From assembly GCA_964570785.1 (NCBI GenBank), contig CAZMZG010000037.1:1-17102 (forward strand): a stretch of 17,102 bases of DNA, given 5' to 3'. Positions 1-6,831 of the stretch are shown piece by piece. The translations under genes were made by a program, and so were the position numbers. The DNA comes from Thermatribacter sp964570785. Lineage in GTDB: Bacteria > Atribacterota > Atribacteria > Atribacterales > Thermatribacteraceae. Position 1 is the first letter of the stretch. Each line of letters begins with the position of its first letter. The notes below the pieces were generated by a model. The model saw nothing but the letters and a program-made list of their open reading frames with translations, was not told the origin of the DNA and did not search any database.

Positions 1-273
1 GGAAAACCTCATATCCCGCTGGTCGGTCTTGCGCTGTAGAAGTCTCGCTTTTTCCATTCTTTGTAGCATAATGGTCACCGTAGAAGGTCGCAAACCCAGA
101 GCTTCGACTATTTCCTTCTGAGTTAAGCCCTCCCTCTCCCAGAGCAAAGCCAGAATAAGGGGTTGACCCTTATGTAATCCAACCTTTCTGAATAAAAAAT
201 GGGACCGGATAAAATGTTGCCTTATCACCTGACGCAACAAACCGTGCAAAGAATTTTTGTTTTCACCAAACAC
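1..273 (-). CDS. MarR-family transcriptional regulator, 5' part (runs off the left edge)
   Basis: The first 91 codons of a minus-strand gene lie inside the window and the frame stays open to base 1. The start is GTG at 273-271: an in-frame TGA lies two codons upstream, and a GGTGG stretch precedes the start as ribosome binding site. Residues about 35-90 form a typical MarR winged helix-turn-helix. Helix 2 reads LTQKEIVEALGLRPSTVTIM, followed by LQRMEKARLLQRKTDQRDMR, which is the usual wing entry with conserved Arg and Asp (D-x-R-D). MarR proteins bind palindromic operators as dimers and often repress their own gene in response to small ligands. A perfect palindrome lies 14 bp upstream of this start. 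The effector and any co-transcribed downstream gene are outside the window. Confidence 0.88.
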   Translation of the reverse strand, partial: MFGENKNSLHGLLRQVIRQHFIRSHFLFRKVGLHKGQPLILALLWEREGLTQKEIVEALGLRPSTVTIMLQRMEKARLLQRKTDQRDMRFS

Positions 274-286
274 AGCTCACCACCAA

Positions 287-306
287 TTATTTAGACGTCT
301 AAATAA
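287..306. promoter_or_regulatory. 20-bp perfect palindrome, probable MarR autoregulatory operator
   Basis: TTATTTAGACGTCTAAATAA is identical to its reverse complement. It lies 14 bp upstream of the MarR GTG start, in the expected place for an autorepressor site. The TTAGA...TCTAA core resembles operators known for MarR-type proteins. On the minus strand a possible promoter precedes it: -35 TAGACA at 334-329 and -10 TACAAT at 313-308, with a short 15-bp spacer. The palindrome would then lie around the transcription start. The palindrome is seen directly; its assignment to this regulator is inference. Confidence 0.7.
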
Positions 307-548
307 GATTGTAAGGAGAAAGGTTTTTTGTCTACCCCAACTGTTGCAAATCTATGTGAACTTAGGCAGGAAATAAAAGCATATCCTTTATTTTCCAGGC
401 CCTCTCGGATATCAGGGTATTTGCGGTATCCAGGTTTTATAAAAATAGCTTTTTAATATCCTCTCTGCACTGTTTAAAGCTGACCAGACTTCAAAATTCA
501 GCAGTTTTTTTGCTAGAGGCCTAAACTTCTCCAATGCAAAGTCAATTC
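307..548. other. Intergenic region between the MarR gene and tctA
   Basis: These 242 bases follow the tctA stop on the minus strand and precede the MarR promoter region. I see no convincing intrinsic terminator, RNA gene or conserved ORF. A short minus-strand open frame ending in TGA at 414-412 is noted separately as doubtful. The AT-rich part next to the palindrome probably holds the MarR promoter. Confidence 0.5.
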
Positions 549-2090
549 TTAGCGTTGCCCAAGGTTTGCTTCAGAAGGCAACAACCGGCTCCGCACTTTT
601 CCAAGCAATTTTTTAACCCAAGGAATTTGGCTCAATGCCATAAACACTATGAGCAAAAAGAGGATCAAAGCCACTGGCCTCGTAAATATGGGCATCAAGC
701 TACCCCCTGAAACCATTAAAGCCCTTCGCAAATTCGCATCTGCCATAGGGCCAAGGATTACTCCTATCACCAAAGGAGCAATTGGATATTCCATCTGAAT
801 GAGAAAATAAGACAAAATCCCCACAGGCAACATTAGGTAAAGATTGAAAATTCTCAAACCCAAAGCGTAAGAGCCTATTACACAAAGAACCGCAATGATG
901 GGCATGAACACCGCCTGAGGTATTTTTAAAATCTTTATTACCTGCTTCACAAAAAGCATTCCAACCACAAACATAGTAAATGACGCAAGAAGCAAAATAG
1001 CAGTTACTTTGGGAATAAAAGTGGGATGATCTATAGGTAACATGGGACCAGGTTGGATGCCGTGTAGCATCAAAGCACCAAGAAGCATAGCAGCAGGAGG
1101 ACTTCCCGGTATGCCCAAGCTTAACAGAGGAACTATAGCTCCCCCAATACAGGCATTGTTAGCTGTTTCTGAAGCTACCACACCTGCTATTTCACCTTTG
1201 CCAAACCTTTCTGGATGTCTTGAAGAATTCTTAGCTGCTCCATAAGACATCCAGCCTGCAATATCTTCTCCAATCCCTGGAATTGACCCGATACCAACGC
1301 CAATAAGTGCTGAACGTAAAACATTTGGCAAATGGTGAAGAACCTCTCTCAGCTCTGGGGTAACTCTTCGCACCTCTTGGAAAACACGAGGAGTAACCTT
1401 TTCCCTTAACACCTGAATGATTTGAGGTATTCCAAAAGCACCTATCAGGGTGGGAACCACGTCAATGCCCCCATCTAACTCAGGAATACCAAAAGTAAAG
1501 CGGGGATAAAACTGTAGCTGATCACGACCCACACAGGCCAAAAACAAACCTAAAAAGCCAGCTATCCAACCCTTATAGGCAAGGTCTTTGCTGGTCAAGG
1601 TACCACTTATCATTATCCCAAAAAAAGCGAGTAAGAAGAACTCAAAAGAAGTAAAGTTCAAAGCCACATTACAGATAAGAGGTGTCAAGGTAGCAACAAA
1701 AAGCATACCTATAAAAGTACCAATCGCAGAAGAAGTAGTGGTTATGCCCAAAGCTTTACCAGCTTTTCCCTGAAGCGCCAGGGGATAACCATCTAAGGCA
1801 GTAGCTGCCGCTGCTGCTGTTCCTGGTATGTTTATGAGGATAGAAGCGTAAGATCCACCATATATTGCACCAACATATATACCCAAAAGGGCAACCATGG
1901 CAGTGGCAGAATTCATTCCATAAGTCAGAGTCGTAAGGAGGGCGACGCCCAGAGTCGCTGTTAAACCAGGAGTAGCACCAAATACAATTCCCAAAGGAAC
2001 GCTACCAAATAAAATAGCTATATTCACCGGATTGGAAACTATAGCAAGCAATTGATGAAAAAAAACCTGCAAGTTTTCAAAAGCACCCAT
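549..2090 (-). CDS. tctA: TctA-family large membrane subunit of a tripartite tricarboxylate-type (TTT) transporter
   Basis: This is the large integral-membrane component of a TTT secondary transporter, which moves a carboxylate delivered by the periplasmic receptor across the inner membrane. The protein is about 513 residues, the usual TctA length, with roughly eleven or twelve hydrophobic segments. TctA hallmarks are present near the N-terminus: GATPGLTATLGVALL, then GAIYGGSYASILINIPG followed by TAAAAATALDGYPLA. A second conserved block contains GIGSIPGIGEDIAGWMSYGAAK, LSLGIPGSPPAAMLLGALML and later APLVIGVILGPMADANLRRA. I place the start at ATG 2090, with GAGG about 8 bases upstream. An in-frame GTG at 2099 overlaps that ribosome binding site and is less likely. 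It follows tctB by 14 bases and ends the tctCBA operon. The family call is firm; the substrate is unknown. Confidence 0.95.
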   Translation of the reverse strand: MGAFENLQVFFHQLLAIVSNPVNIAILFGSVPLGIVFGATPGLTATLGVALLTTLTYGMNSATAMVALLGIYVGAIYGGSYASILINIPGTAAAAATALDGYPLALQGKAGKALGITTTSSAIGTFIGMLFVATLTPLICNVALNFTSFEFFLLAFFGIMISGTLTSKDLAYKGWIAGFLGLFLACVGRDQLQFYPRFTFGIPELDGGIDVVPTLIGAFGIPQIIQVLREKVTPRVFQEVRRVTPELREVLHHLPNVLRSALIGVGIGSIPGIGEDIAGWMSYGAAKNSSRHPERFGKGEIAGVVASETANNACIGGAIVPLLSLGIPGSPPAAMLLGALMLHGIQPGPMLPIDHPTFIPKVTAILLLASFTMFVVGMLFVKQVIKILKIPQAVFMPIIAVLCVIGSYALGLRIFNLYLMLPVGILSYFLIQMEYPIAPLVIGVILGPMADANLRRALMVSGGSLMPIFTRPVALILFLLIVFMALSQIPWVKKLLGKVRSRLLPSEANLGQR

Positions 2091-2104
2091 CACAGCCACC
2101 TCGG

Positions 2105-2860
2105 CTATTTCAAAGCGTAATAAATCAAATGCATGCCTTCTATTACCAAACCCTCCTTAGGAAGCGGCACCAGTAGAAAATACCTAAATGCTGGACATAT
2201 AAAAAGAGGAAACAAAAAAGAAACCCCTATCGCTTCATAAATCCTTCTGCGCAGTTCGAAATTGCCTCTGGTCTCCAGTAAACTGTAAAAGATGTATGCT
2301 CCCAGGAAAACAAGAGCTAAAATATCGGTAAAAAATCTAAAGTTCGAGTTTAATATTCTTCCCAAACCGCTTAAAAAAACGATCGTAAAACAAAGAGACC
2401 CCACAGCGTAAAAACGAGTAAACTTTTTCAACAGCTCCAGTTCACCAGGGTAAAAGGTCGAAATAAAGTACACCAAAAACATGGAAACGGATATAAAAAA
2501 GTCCACCCGAGGAATAAAGAGGTACACGAAGGTAAACAAAGCAAGCAAAATGGACATGAACTTCACATTACTTTCTGTAAAAAACCTTTCCCTTCTTAAG
2601 GAGAAACGCTTCAAGGTCTGCAAGAAGTAACTTGCTCCTCCGGTACGAACCGCATTAGCGAGTAGCATGATTCCAAAAAGAATAATAAAAGTGCCTATTA
2701 TCAGAGGAAAAAGAGCAGGAGAAACATACCAAACGTTCTGGACTCCAGCATAGGTTTCTTTAAGAGGCATTTTCAGAGCTTCCTCGATAACCCAAATTCC
2801 AAAGATGATAAAAACTATACTGGTAATAAAATCAGCCCTTCTTAATTCTCGCTTATCCAT
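2105..2860 (-). CDS. tctB: TctB-family small membrane subunit of the TTT transporter
   Basis: TctB is the small, poorly conserved membrane subunit of TTT transporters and pairs with TctA. The N-terminus RRADFITSIVFIIFGIWVIE followed by YVSPALFPLIIGTFIILFG is typical of the family. Further hydrophobic helices follow in the middle and C-terminal thirds. The protein is about 251 residues, long for TctB (commonly near 150-180): an extra membrane segment and a charged linker lie between the first pair of helices and the C-terminal ones. I chose ATG 2860, preceded by GGGGG with a 6-base gap. Earlier in-frame ATGs at 2893, 2890 and 2866 have no comparable site, and the first two abut the intercistronic hairpin. 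The order tctC-tctB-tctA is the classic one. Confidence 0.88.
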   Translation of the reverse strand: MDKRELRRADFITSIVFIIFGIWVIEEALKMPLKETYAGVQNVWYVSPALFPLIIGTFIILFGIMLLANAVRTGGASYFLQTLKRFSLRRERFFTESNVKFMSILLALFTFVYLFIPRVDFFISVSMFLVYFISTFYPGELELLKKFTRFYAVGSLCFTIVFLSGLGRILNSNFRFFTDILALVFLGAYIFYSLLETRGNFELRRRIYEAIGVSFLFPLFICPAFRYFLLVPLPKEGLVIEGMHLIYYALK

Positions 2861-2894
2861 CTTCATCCCCCAGAGAAAAAGAATAAGCATCATT

Positions 2895-2930
2895 GCTTAG
2901 GGCTGGCACCAAAACTCACCAGCCCCAAGC
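2895..2930 (-). promoter_or_regulatory. Strong intercistronic hairpin between tctC and tctB
   Basis: Arms at 2895-2906 and 2919-2930 pair over 12 bp with one G-U wobble in the minus-strand transcript, around a 12-base loop. It begins 17 bases after the tctC stop. The run that follows it on the minus strand is AATGATGC, not a T-tract, so it is not a normal intrinsic terminator. Hairpins in this position after solute-binding-protein genes are known to protect the upstream message or reduce read-through, giving excess receptor over membrane subunits. The hairpin is seen; the role is inference. Confidence 0.72.
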
Positions 2931-2947
2931 AAAAACAATCTCCAAAC

Positions 2948-3964
2948 TTACAACTCTTCGGGTTTGGGAATACCGAGCTCCTCGGGGTTAACCTTCGCAG
3001 CCCCCAATTCCCACAACGTCCATGAAAACAGCGACTCAAGCTTCAAAAACTCTTTTTTGGCTTCTTCACCTGCTTTTCCGGAAAGTACATAGAAGTTTTC
3101 CTCAGCCCATTTTTTCATCTTATCAGTAGCCATAGCTTTTTTGAACGCTTCAATCAGAACGTTCTTCACATCTTCAGGAACATCTGCGGGAACAGCAAAT
3201 CCGATAGCCTGGGAAATAGGCAGATATTTTGCAAGCTCGGGGTAAAAATCAAAAGCGGAAGGGATGGTAATTTCATCAATAGTGAAAGGTTCTGGAGTTA
3301 AAACCGCAAGGGGACGAAGCTTTCCTGCACGGATAAGTTGGGCCTGTTCTGCAGCCGAGGTAATCACCAGCGAAATTTCACCAGTTAAAGCTGCATTCTG
3401 GGTAGGTGCCGAACCTGGGTAAGGAATGAAGTTAAAATCGGCCCCCGTACCATCTTCAAGGGCAAGCAAATTCAAGTGGTGAATAGAGCCAGCCCCACTC
3501 GCTCCTGCTTTAATTTTGCCCGGCTCATTCTTTGCTGCTTCAATAAGCTCAGAAAGACTCTGATAAGGAGACTTAGCGCCCACTGATACTATGTCAGGAG
3601 ATCCTCCTACGATGAAGAAATCCCAAACTTTCATACCCTTGTCAAAGCCACCCTGCACCCCAGCAGTAGTACATGACTCAGAAAGCCCGCAAAGGGTATA
3701 GCCATCGTGAGGCTGAGAACAGACATAATTCATACCTATTGATCCAGCAACCCCACCGGTCATGTTAACTACATTAATAGTTACTCCCAGGAACTTTTCC
3801 ATTTCTGCCATAATCACCCGGTTACAAACGTCTGTACCCCCTCCAGCGCTCCAAACAACAACGTCAGTAAGGTTTCTGTTTGGATACTTTGCTGCAGCGA
3901 AAGCAAAAGCAGAGAGAAGCAAAACACAACTGAGCAAAACACCAACCCATAAAACTTTCTTCAC
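2948..3964 (-). CDS. tctC: TctC/Bug-family periplasmic solute receptor
   Basis: This is the extracytoplasmic binding protein of the TTT transporter. It catches a carboxylate-type ligand in the periplasm and hands it to TctAB. Residues 1-24 form a signal peptide (MKKVLWVGVLLSCVLLLSAF, then AFAAA). Bug-family signatures follow: VVWSAGGGTDVCNRVI near residues 36-51, NMTGGVAGSIGMNYV, and QPHDGYTLCG. Later come KAGASGAGSIHHL and the loop IPYPGSAPTQNAALTGEI, which contribute to ligand binding in characterised Bug proteins. The length of 338 is slightly above the usual 320-330. The start is GTG at 3964. Two purine-rich sites lie upstream: GGAG 4 bases before it and AGGAGGAGG further out. It is the first gene of the minus-strand operon. 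The ligand cannot be predicted; Bug proteins bind many dicarboxylates, aromatic acids and amides. Confidence 0.94.
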   Translation of the reverse strand: MKKVLWVGVLLSCVLLLSAFAFAAAKYPNRNLTDVVVWSAGGGTDVCNRVIMAEMEKFLGVTINVVNMTGGVAGSIGMNYVCSQPHDGYTLCGLSESCTTAGVQGGFDKGMKVWDFFIVGGSPDIVSVGAKSPYQSLSELIEAAKNEPGKIKAGASGAGSIHHLNLLALEDGTGADFNFIPYPGSAPTQNAALTGEISLVITSAAEQAQLIRAGKLRPLAVLTPEPFTIDEITIPSAFDFYPELAKYLPISQAIGFAVPADVPEDVKNVLIEAFKKAMATDKMKKWAEENFYVLSGKAGEEAKKEFLKLESLFSWTLWELGAAKVNPEELGIPKPEEL

Positions 3965-4001
3965 TTTTCTCCAACCTCCTCCTTAAAATAGAGTACCGTA
4001 T

Positions 4002-4013
4002 ATTGTATACATT
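4002..4013. promoter_or_regulatory. Probable GntR/FCD operator at the tctC promoter
   Basis: The stretch contains the perfect 8-bp palindrome TGTATACA (4004-4011). The flanking A/T pair at 4002 and 4013 also matches, with one mismatched pair between. It lies 6-13 bases downstream of the tctC -10 box. The same octamer occurs in the promoter region of the divergently transcribed GntR gene. FadR-subfamily GntR proteins are known to bind short A/T-rich palindromes with this kind of centre. Binding by this particular regulator is inference. Confidence 0.6.
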
Positions 4014-4016
4014 TTA

Positions 4017-4045
4017 TTAATAACACAAACACTATTCCATGTCAA
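4017..4045 (-). promoter_or_regulatory. Sigma-70-type promoter of tctCBA
   Basis: On the minus strand TTGACA (4045-4040) is a perfect -35 box, followed after 17 bases by TATTAA (4022-4017) as -10. Transcription would start near 4010, inside the TGTATACA motif at 4004-4011. That is a classical arrangement for repression by a protein bound at the start site. Confidence 0.68.
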
Positions 4046-4273
4046 TCATAAAACAGCAAATTATTCCTACCCGCTCCAAAACAACCTAACGCTCCGAACC
4101 AGGCCACAGCAGTAAAAACGAAAAGCGAAGGGATATTGCGACAAACTTTCCAAAAACACAAAGATCAGCCAAAAATCACTTCCCACTACTAAAACATCCA
4201 CTATCCCCCCAATTTCATGAAAAATCTAATTCTAATAGAATATCTATTGTTTTATGTTGATATATTTGTTAAA
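4046..4273. other. Divergent intergenic region between tctC and the GntR gene
   Basis: Apart from the promoter and operators listed separately, this stretch of about 230 bases is AT-rich with no ORF. Two overlapping dyads lie near its right end: ATTCTA-A-TAGAAT at 4229-4241 and ATAGA-ATA-TCTAT at 4235-4247. A plausible plus-strand promoter follows: an extended -10 TG-T-TAAACT at 4267-4275, with a weak TTGTTT at 4247-4252 as -35. I see no RNA gene here. Confidence 0.4.
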
Positions 4274-4283
4274 CTGTATACAG
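4274..4283. promoter_or_regulatory. Probable GntR/FCD operator upstream of its own gene
   Basis: CTGTATACAG is a perfect 10-bp palindrome containing the same TGTATACA octamer as the tctC promoter. It overlaps the candidate -10 region of the GntR operon and lies 43 bases upstream of the regulator's ATG. This suggests autoregulation and co-regulation of both divergent transcripts. Confidence 0.6.
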
Positions 4284-4325
4284 AACATAGTATTCAAAAA
4301 ATCAGCAGTGAAAATGAGGGCCAAA

Positions 4326-4979
4326 ATGATTAAAAGAACCACGCTTACTGAAAAGGCTTATAACATACTTAAACAGATGATTCTTGAAGGAGACCTCAAG
4401 CCAGGAGAGCCCCTTGTCCAAGAACAGCTTTCCACAAAACTTGGGATTAGCAGAACGCCGTTGTTACACGCTTTGAAACTACTGGAGAGTGAAAATCTAA
4501 TCATCAGAGCAAACAACCAAAGGGTTTTTGTGCGTCAATTTACACCTGAAGAAGTATTGGTGCTTTTTGAAATGAGAGAGGGCCTGGAGGGATTAGCTGC
4601 AAGATATATTACTCCTTTAGTAAGCGATGAAGAAATAAGCGTTTTCGAAAAAAGCTTTACCGAGGCTTACTTGGAAAGAAATGCCGAAAGCTACCGCAAA
4701 GCAGATGTTTCTTTCCACCTCTTTGTAGCCGAAAAGTGCCCCTATTTAGACCTTAAATCAGCTCTTATCCGTTCCGGGTTTTTAGCAAAATGCCTCATCA
4801 AGGGTCTGGTTAGGCCTCCCGAAGAAACATATCAAGAACATATGGAAATTCTTAAATGTTTCCGAACCAAGGATGCGGAGGGAGCAGAAAAAGTCATGCG
4901 TCTTCATATCCAGAAAACAATTAACCGCCTGAAAAACAATGCGGGTCAGCTACCCGCAAGGGAGGAGTACATAAAATGA
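4326..4979 (+). CDS. GntR-family (FadR subfamily, FCD domain) transcriptional regulator
   Basis: Residues 1-72 are a GntR winged helix: LTEKAYNILKQMILEGDLKPGEPL is the usual helix-1 region, and LSTKLGISRTPLLHALKLLE holds the recognition helix. The C-terminal part is an all-helical FCD ligand domain. Its metal-site residues seem intact: Asp127 and His131 in ADVSFH, His172 in QEHMEI and His194 in RLHI. FCD regulators usually respond to carboxylates or sugar acids, which fits a TTT uptake system. I chose ATG 4326 with GAGGG about 5 bases upstream, giving 217 residues. The longer frame from 4254 would run through the palindrome at 4274-4283 and add a tail without a good ribosome site. It overlaps the next gene by ATGA. 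The usual VREAL at the recognition helix is LLHAL here. Confidence 0.92.
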   Translation: MIKRTTLTEKAYNILKQMILEGDLKPGEPLVQEQLSTKLGISRTPLLHALKLLESENLIIRANNQRVFVRQFTPEEVLVLFEMREGLEGLAARYITPLVSDEEISVFEKSFTEAYLERNAESYRKADVSFHLFVAEKCPYLDLKSALIRSGFLAKCLIKGLVRPPEETYQEHMEILKCFRTKDAEGAEKVMRLHIQKTINRLKNNAGQLPAREEYIK

Positions 4980-5938
4980 ATTATAAGTATGCCATAATCA
5001 GCGGTTTTCTGGGGCAACTCAAAGACCGTTTCAAGTTCTACCAGGAACCACGGGATTTGGAAGCAAAATTTCAGATTGCAAAGAAAGTAAAAGGGATCTC
5101 TGGATTAGAGTTAGTCTACCCCTACGACTTTGCGGATCCTGAAGAGACCAAAAAACTACTTCAAAAATACGACCTCAAAGTCGGCGCAGTAAATGTGGAT
5201 ATCAAAGGAGAAGCGCACTGGAACAGGCGCGCCCTAACCGCTGAATCGGAAAATACCAGAGAAAAAGCCATAAATTATGTTCAGAAAGGCGCAGAGCTCT
5301 CCCGGGAGCTGGGAGCCAACCTGGTATCAGTGTGTCCTCTCCAAGACGGCTACGATTACCACTTTGAAATGGACTACAAAAAAGCATGGAACTACTTTCT
5401 ATCTGGTGTAAAAGAAATTGCTCAGGCCTATCCCGAAGTCCGTATAAGCTTAGAATACAAGTTTCGTGAACCCCTGGTCCACTACCTTCTTGGCAATGTT
5501 CACAGTGCCCTCTACACCTGCTTAAAAGTGGATATGTCCAATGTTGGAGTTACTCTTGACTTTGGACACGCTCTTTTTGCCGGAGAAAACCCTGCTGAAT
5601 CCTTAGCACTACTTCATCGGGAAAATAAGCTCTTTCACATTCACATAAACGATAATGACGGAAAGTGGGACTGGGACTTAGTTGCTGGAAGCAGAAATGT
5701 TCTATCCTATCTCGAATTCCTTTATTACCTAAAGGAATCCAATTATCAGGGCTGGATTTCTCTCGATACCACTCCCAGACACCGTGACCCCGTTCAAATA
5801 TTTTCAGAAAGCGTTGCCTTCACCGAAAAACTTGCAGAATTTGCCAAAAGCCTCGACGAGAAAACAATACAGGAAATGATAGCCAAAGACGACCCCATAA
5901 GTACTCTCAAAACCATATACCAGATAATGCTGGGGTGA
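4976..5938 (+). CDS. Xylose-isomerase-like TIM-barrel protein (AP_endonuc_2 superfamily sugar isomerase/epimerase)
   Basis: This 320-residue cytoplasmic protein belongs to the xylose isomerase-like TIM-barrel superfamily. Candidate metal ligands are Glu160 (SLEYK), Asp195 and His198 (TLDFGH), His221/His223 and Asp226 in HIHINDND, Asp232 and Asp234 in WDWD, and Asp264 (SLDTT). The DxD pair after the His strand, and a terminal Asp where simple epimerases have Glu, resemble true xylose or rhamnose isomerases more than the short epimerase type. It overlaps the GntR gene by ATGA at 4976-4979 and the next gene by GTGA, so translation is probably coupled. Co-occurrence with a carboxylate transporter suggests isomerisation of a sugar acid or derived keto-sugar, but the substrate is unknown. 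Fold confidence is high; reaction confidence is low. Confidence 0.83.
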   Translation: MNYKYAIISGFLGQLKDRFKFYQEPRDLEAKFQIAKKVKGISGLELVYPYDFADPEETKKLLQKYDLKVGAVNVDIKGEAHWNRRALTAESENTREKAINYVQKGAELSRELGANLVSVCPLQDGYDYHFEMDYKKAWNYFLSGVKEIAQAYPEVRISLEYKFREPLVHYLLGNVHSALYTCLKVDMSNVGVTLDFGHALFAGENPAESLALLHRENKLFHIHINDNDGKWDWDLVAGSRNVLSYLEFLYYLKESNYQGWISLDTTPRHRDPVQIFSESVAFTEKLAEFAKSLDEKTIQEMIAKDDPISTLKTIYQIMLG

Positions 5939-6831
5939 AAACAGTGCAGGGACAAAAATGGATCATTTCAGCCGGAGCCAATTTATATCGAGGTTATGAC
6001 CTCGAAACGGTCTTCAAGAGCGTCTCTAACCTTGGCTTTCAGTACGTGGATCTGGATTGGATAAAACCCCCACCCAGCTCTTTTAAAGGTAAGGGATACG
6101 GAGCACACATTACAGAAGAAGACTTCAAACGGGTTAAAGAAATTCGCAATTTAATGGAGGATTATGGTTTAGAAACCGTTACTTTCAGTGGACACATGTT
6201 CCTGATAACTAAAGAAGATGTGGAGCTTTTTCAGAAAAAAATGGAGTTTGCAAAAGAGCTTGGAGCAAGTTACATTGCTACCAATCAGGGGCCAAAAACT
6301 GAAGCGGAATCCTTCTACCGAAACTTAGAAATTATCGAAAAAAGAGCTCGAGAACTTAACATTACAGTATGCCTGGAAACAGAAATGCCTGGCGATATGA
6401 TCTGCAATGCAAATGATGCGCAGGAAGTGTTTGCCAGATTTTCCTCTCCCTACCTGGGTCTAACTTATGATTTCGGAAACGTGTTTTATTCCCATAAGGG
6501 CTCAATCGATCTGATAAACGACTTTCAAAAGGCTCTACCATTCATAAAAACTCTACATTTCAAAGATGCTAAGTTCGAAAACAACGCCCTTACCCTATGT
6601 CCCATAGGAGAGGGTGTAATCGATTTTAAGACAATATGTCGCATTTTAAAAAATAGTGACCGAAAAATACCTATTACCATAGAAACCCCTTACTTTTTCC
6701 GGAGCAAAAACTGGGCGCCCTTTGAAACCGTCAACGAAATAAAACCCATTGAGGAAATCGAAAAAAACCTCAAGACTTCCTTAAGCTTCATAGAGAAAAA
6801 CCTTCTGGGACAATCTGGAGAACAAAAATGA
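5935..6831 (+). CDS. Sugar phosphate isomerase/epimerase-like TIM-barrel protein
   Basis: A second, divergent AP_endonuc_2-type TIM barrel of 298 residues. The four classical metal ligands are visible: Glu148 (CLETE), Asp179 (TYDFGN), His208 (TLHFKD) and Glu250 (TIETPY). The family's glycine motif PIGEGVIDF is at 223-231. This set matches IolE/hydroxypyruvate-isomerase/D-tagatose-3-epimerase-like proteins and differs from the neighbouring barrel, so the two probably catalyse different steps. GTG 5935 overlaps the previous stop (GTGA). An in-frame GTG at 5944 is better placed behind GGGGTGA and would remove three residues. The 3' end overlaps the cupin gene by ATGA. The role is probably cytoplasmic conversion of the imported compound; the exact reaction is unknown. 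Confidence 0.85.
   Translation: MKTVQGQKWIISAGANLYRGYDLETVFKSVSNLGFQYVDLDWIKPPPSSFKGKGYGAHITEEDFKRVKEIRNLMEDYGLETVTFSGHMFLITKEDVELFQKKMEFAKELGASYIATNQGPKTEAESFYRNLEIIEKRARELNITVCLETEMPGDMICNANDAQEVFARFSSPYLGLTYDFGNVFYSHKGSIDLINDFQKALPFIKTLHFKDAKFENNALTLCPIGEGVIDFKTICRILKNSDRKIPITIETPYFFRSKNWAPFETVNEIKPIEEIEKNLKTSLSFIEKNLLGQSGEQK

Noticed and set aside
2861..2893. Longer tctB start with two tandem ATGs at 2893 and 2890
   Set aside because: No ribosome binding site precedes them and they abut the intercistronic hairpin. ATG 2860 has GGGGG at a 6-base distance and gives the usual TctB N-terminus.
4254..4325. Longer start for the GntR regulator at ATG 4254
   Set aside because: It would place the TGTATACA palindrome and candidate promoter inside the gene and add a non-family tail. 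ATG 4326 has a good GAGGG site.
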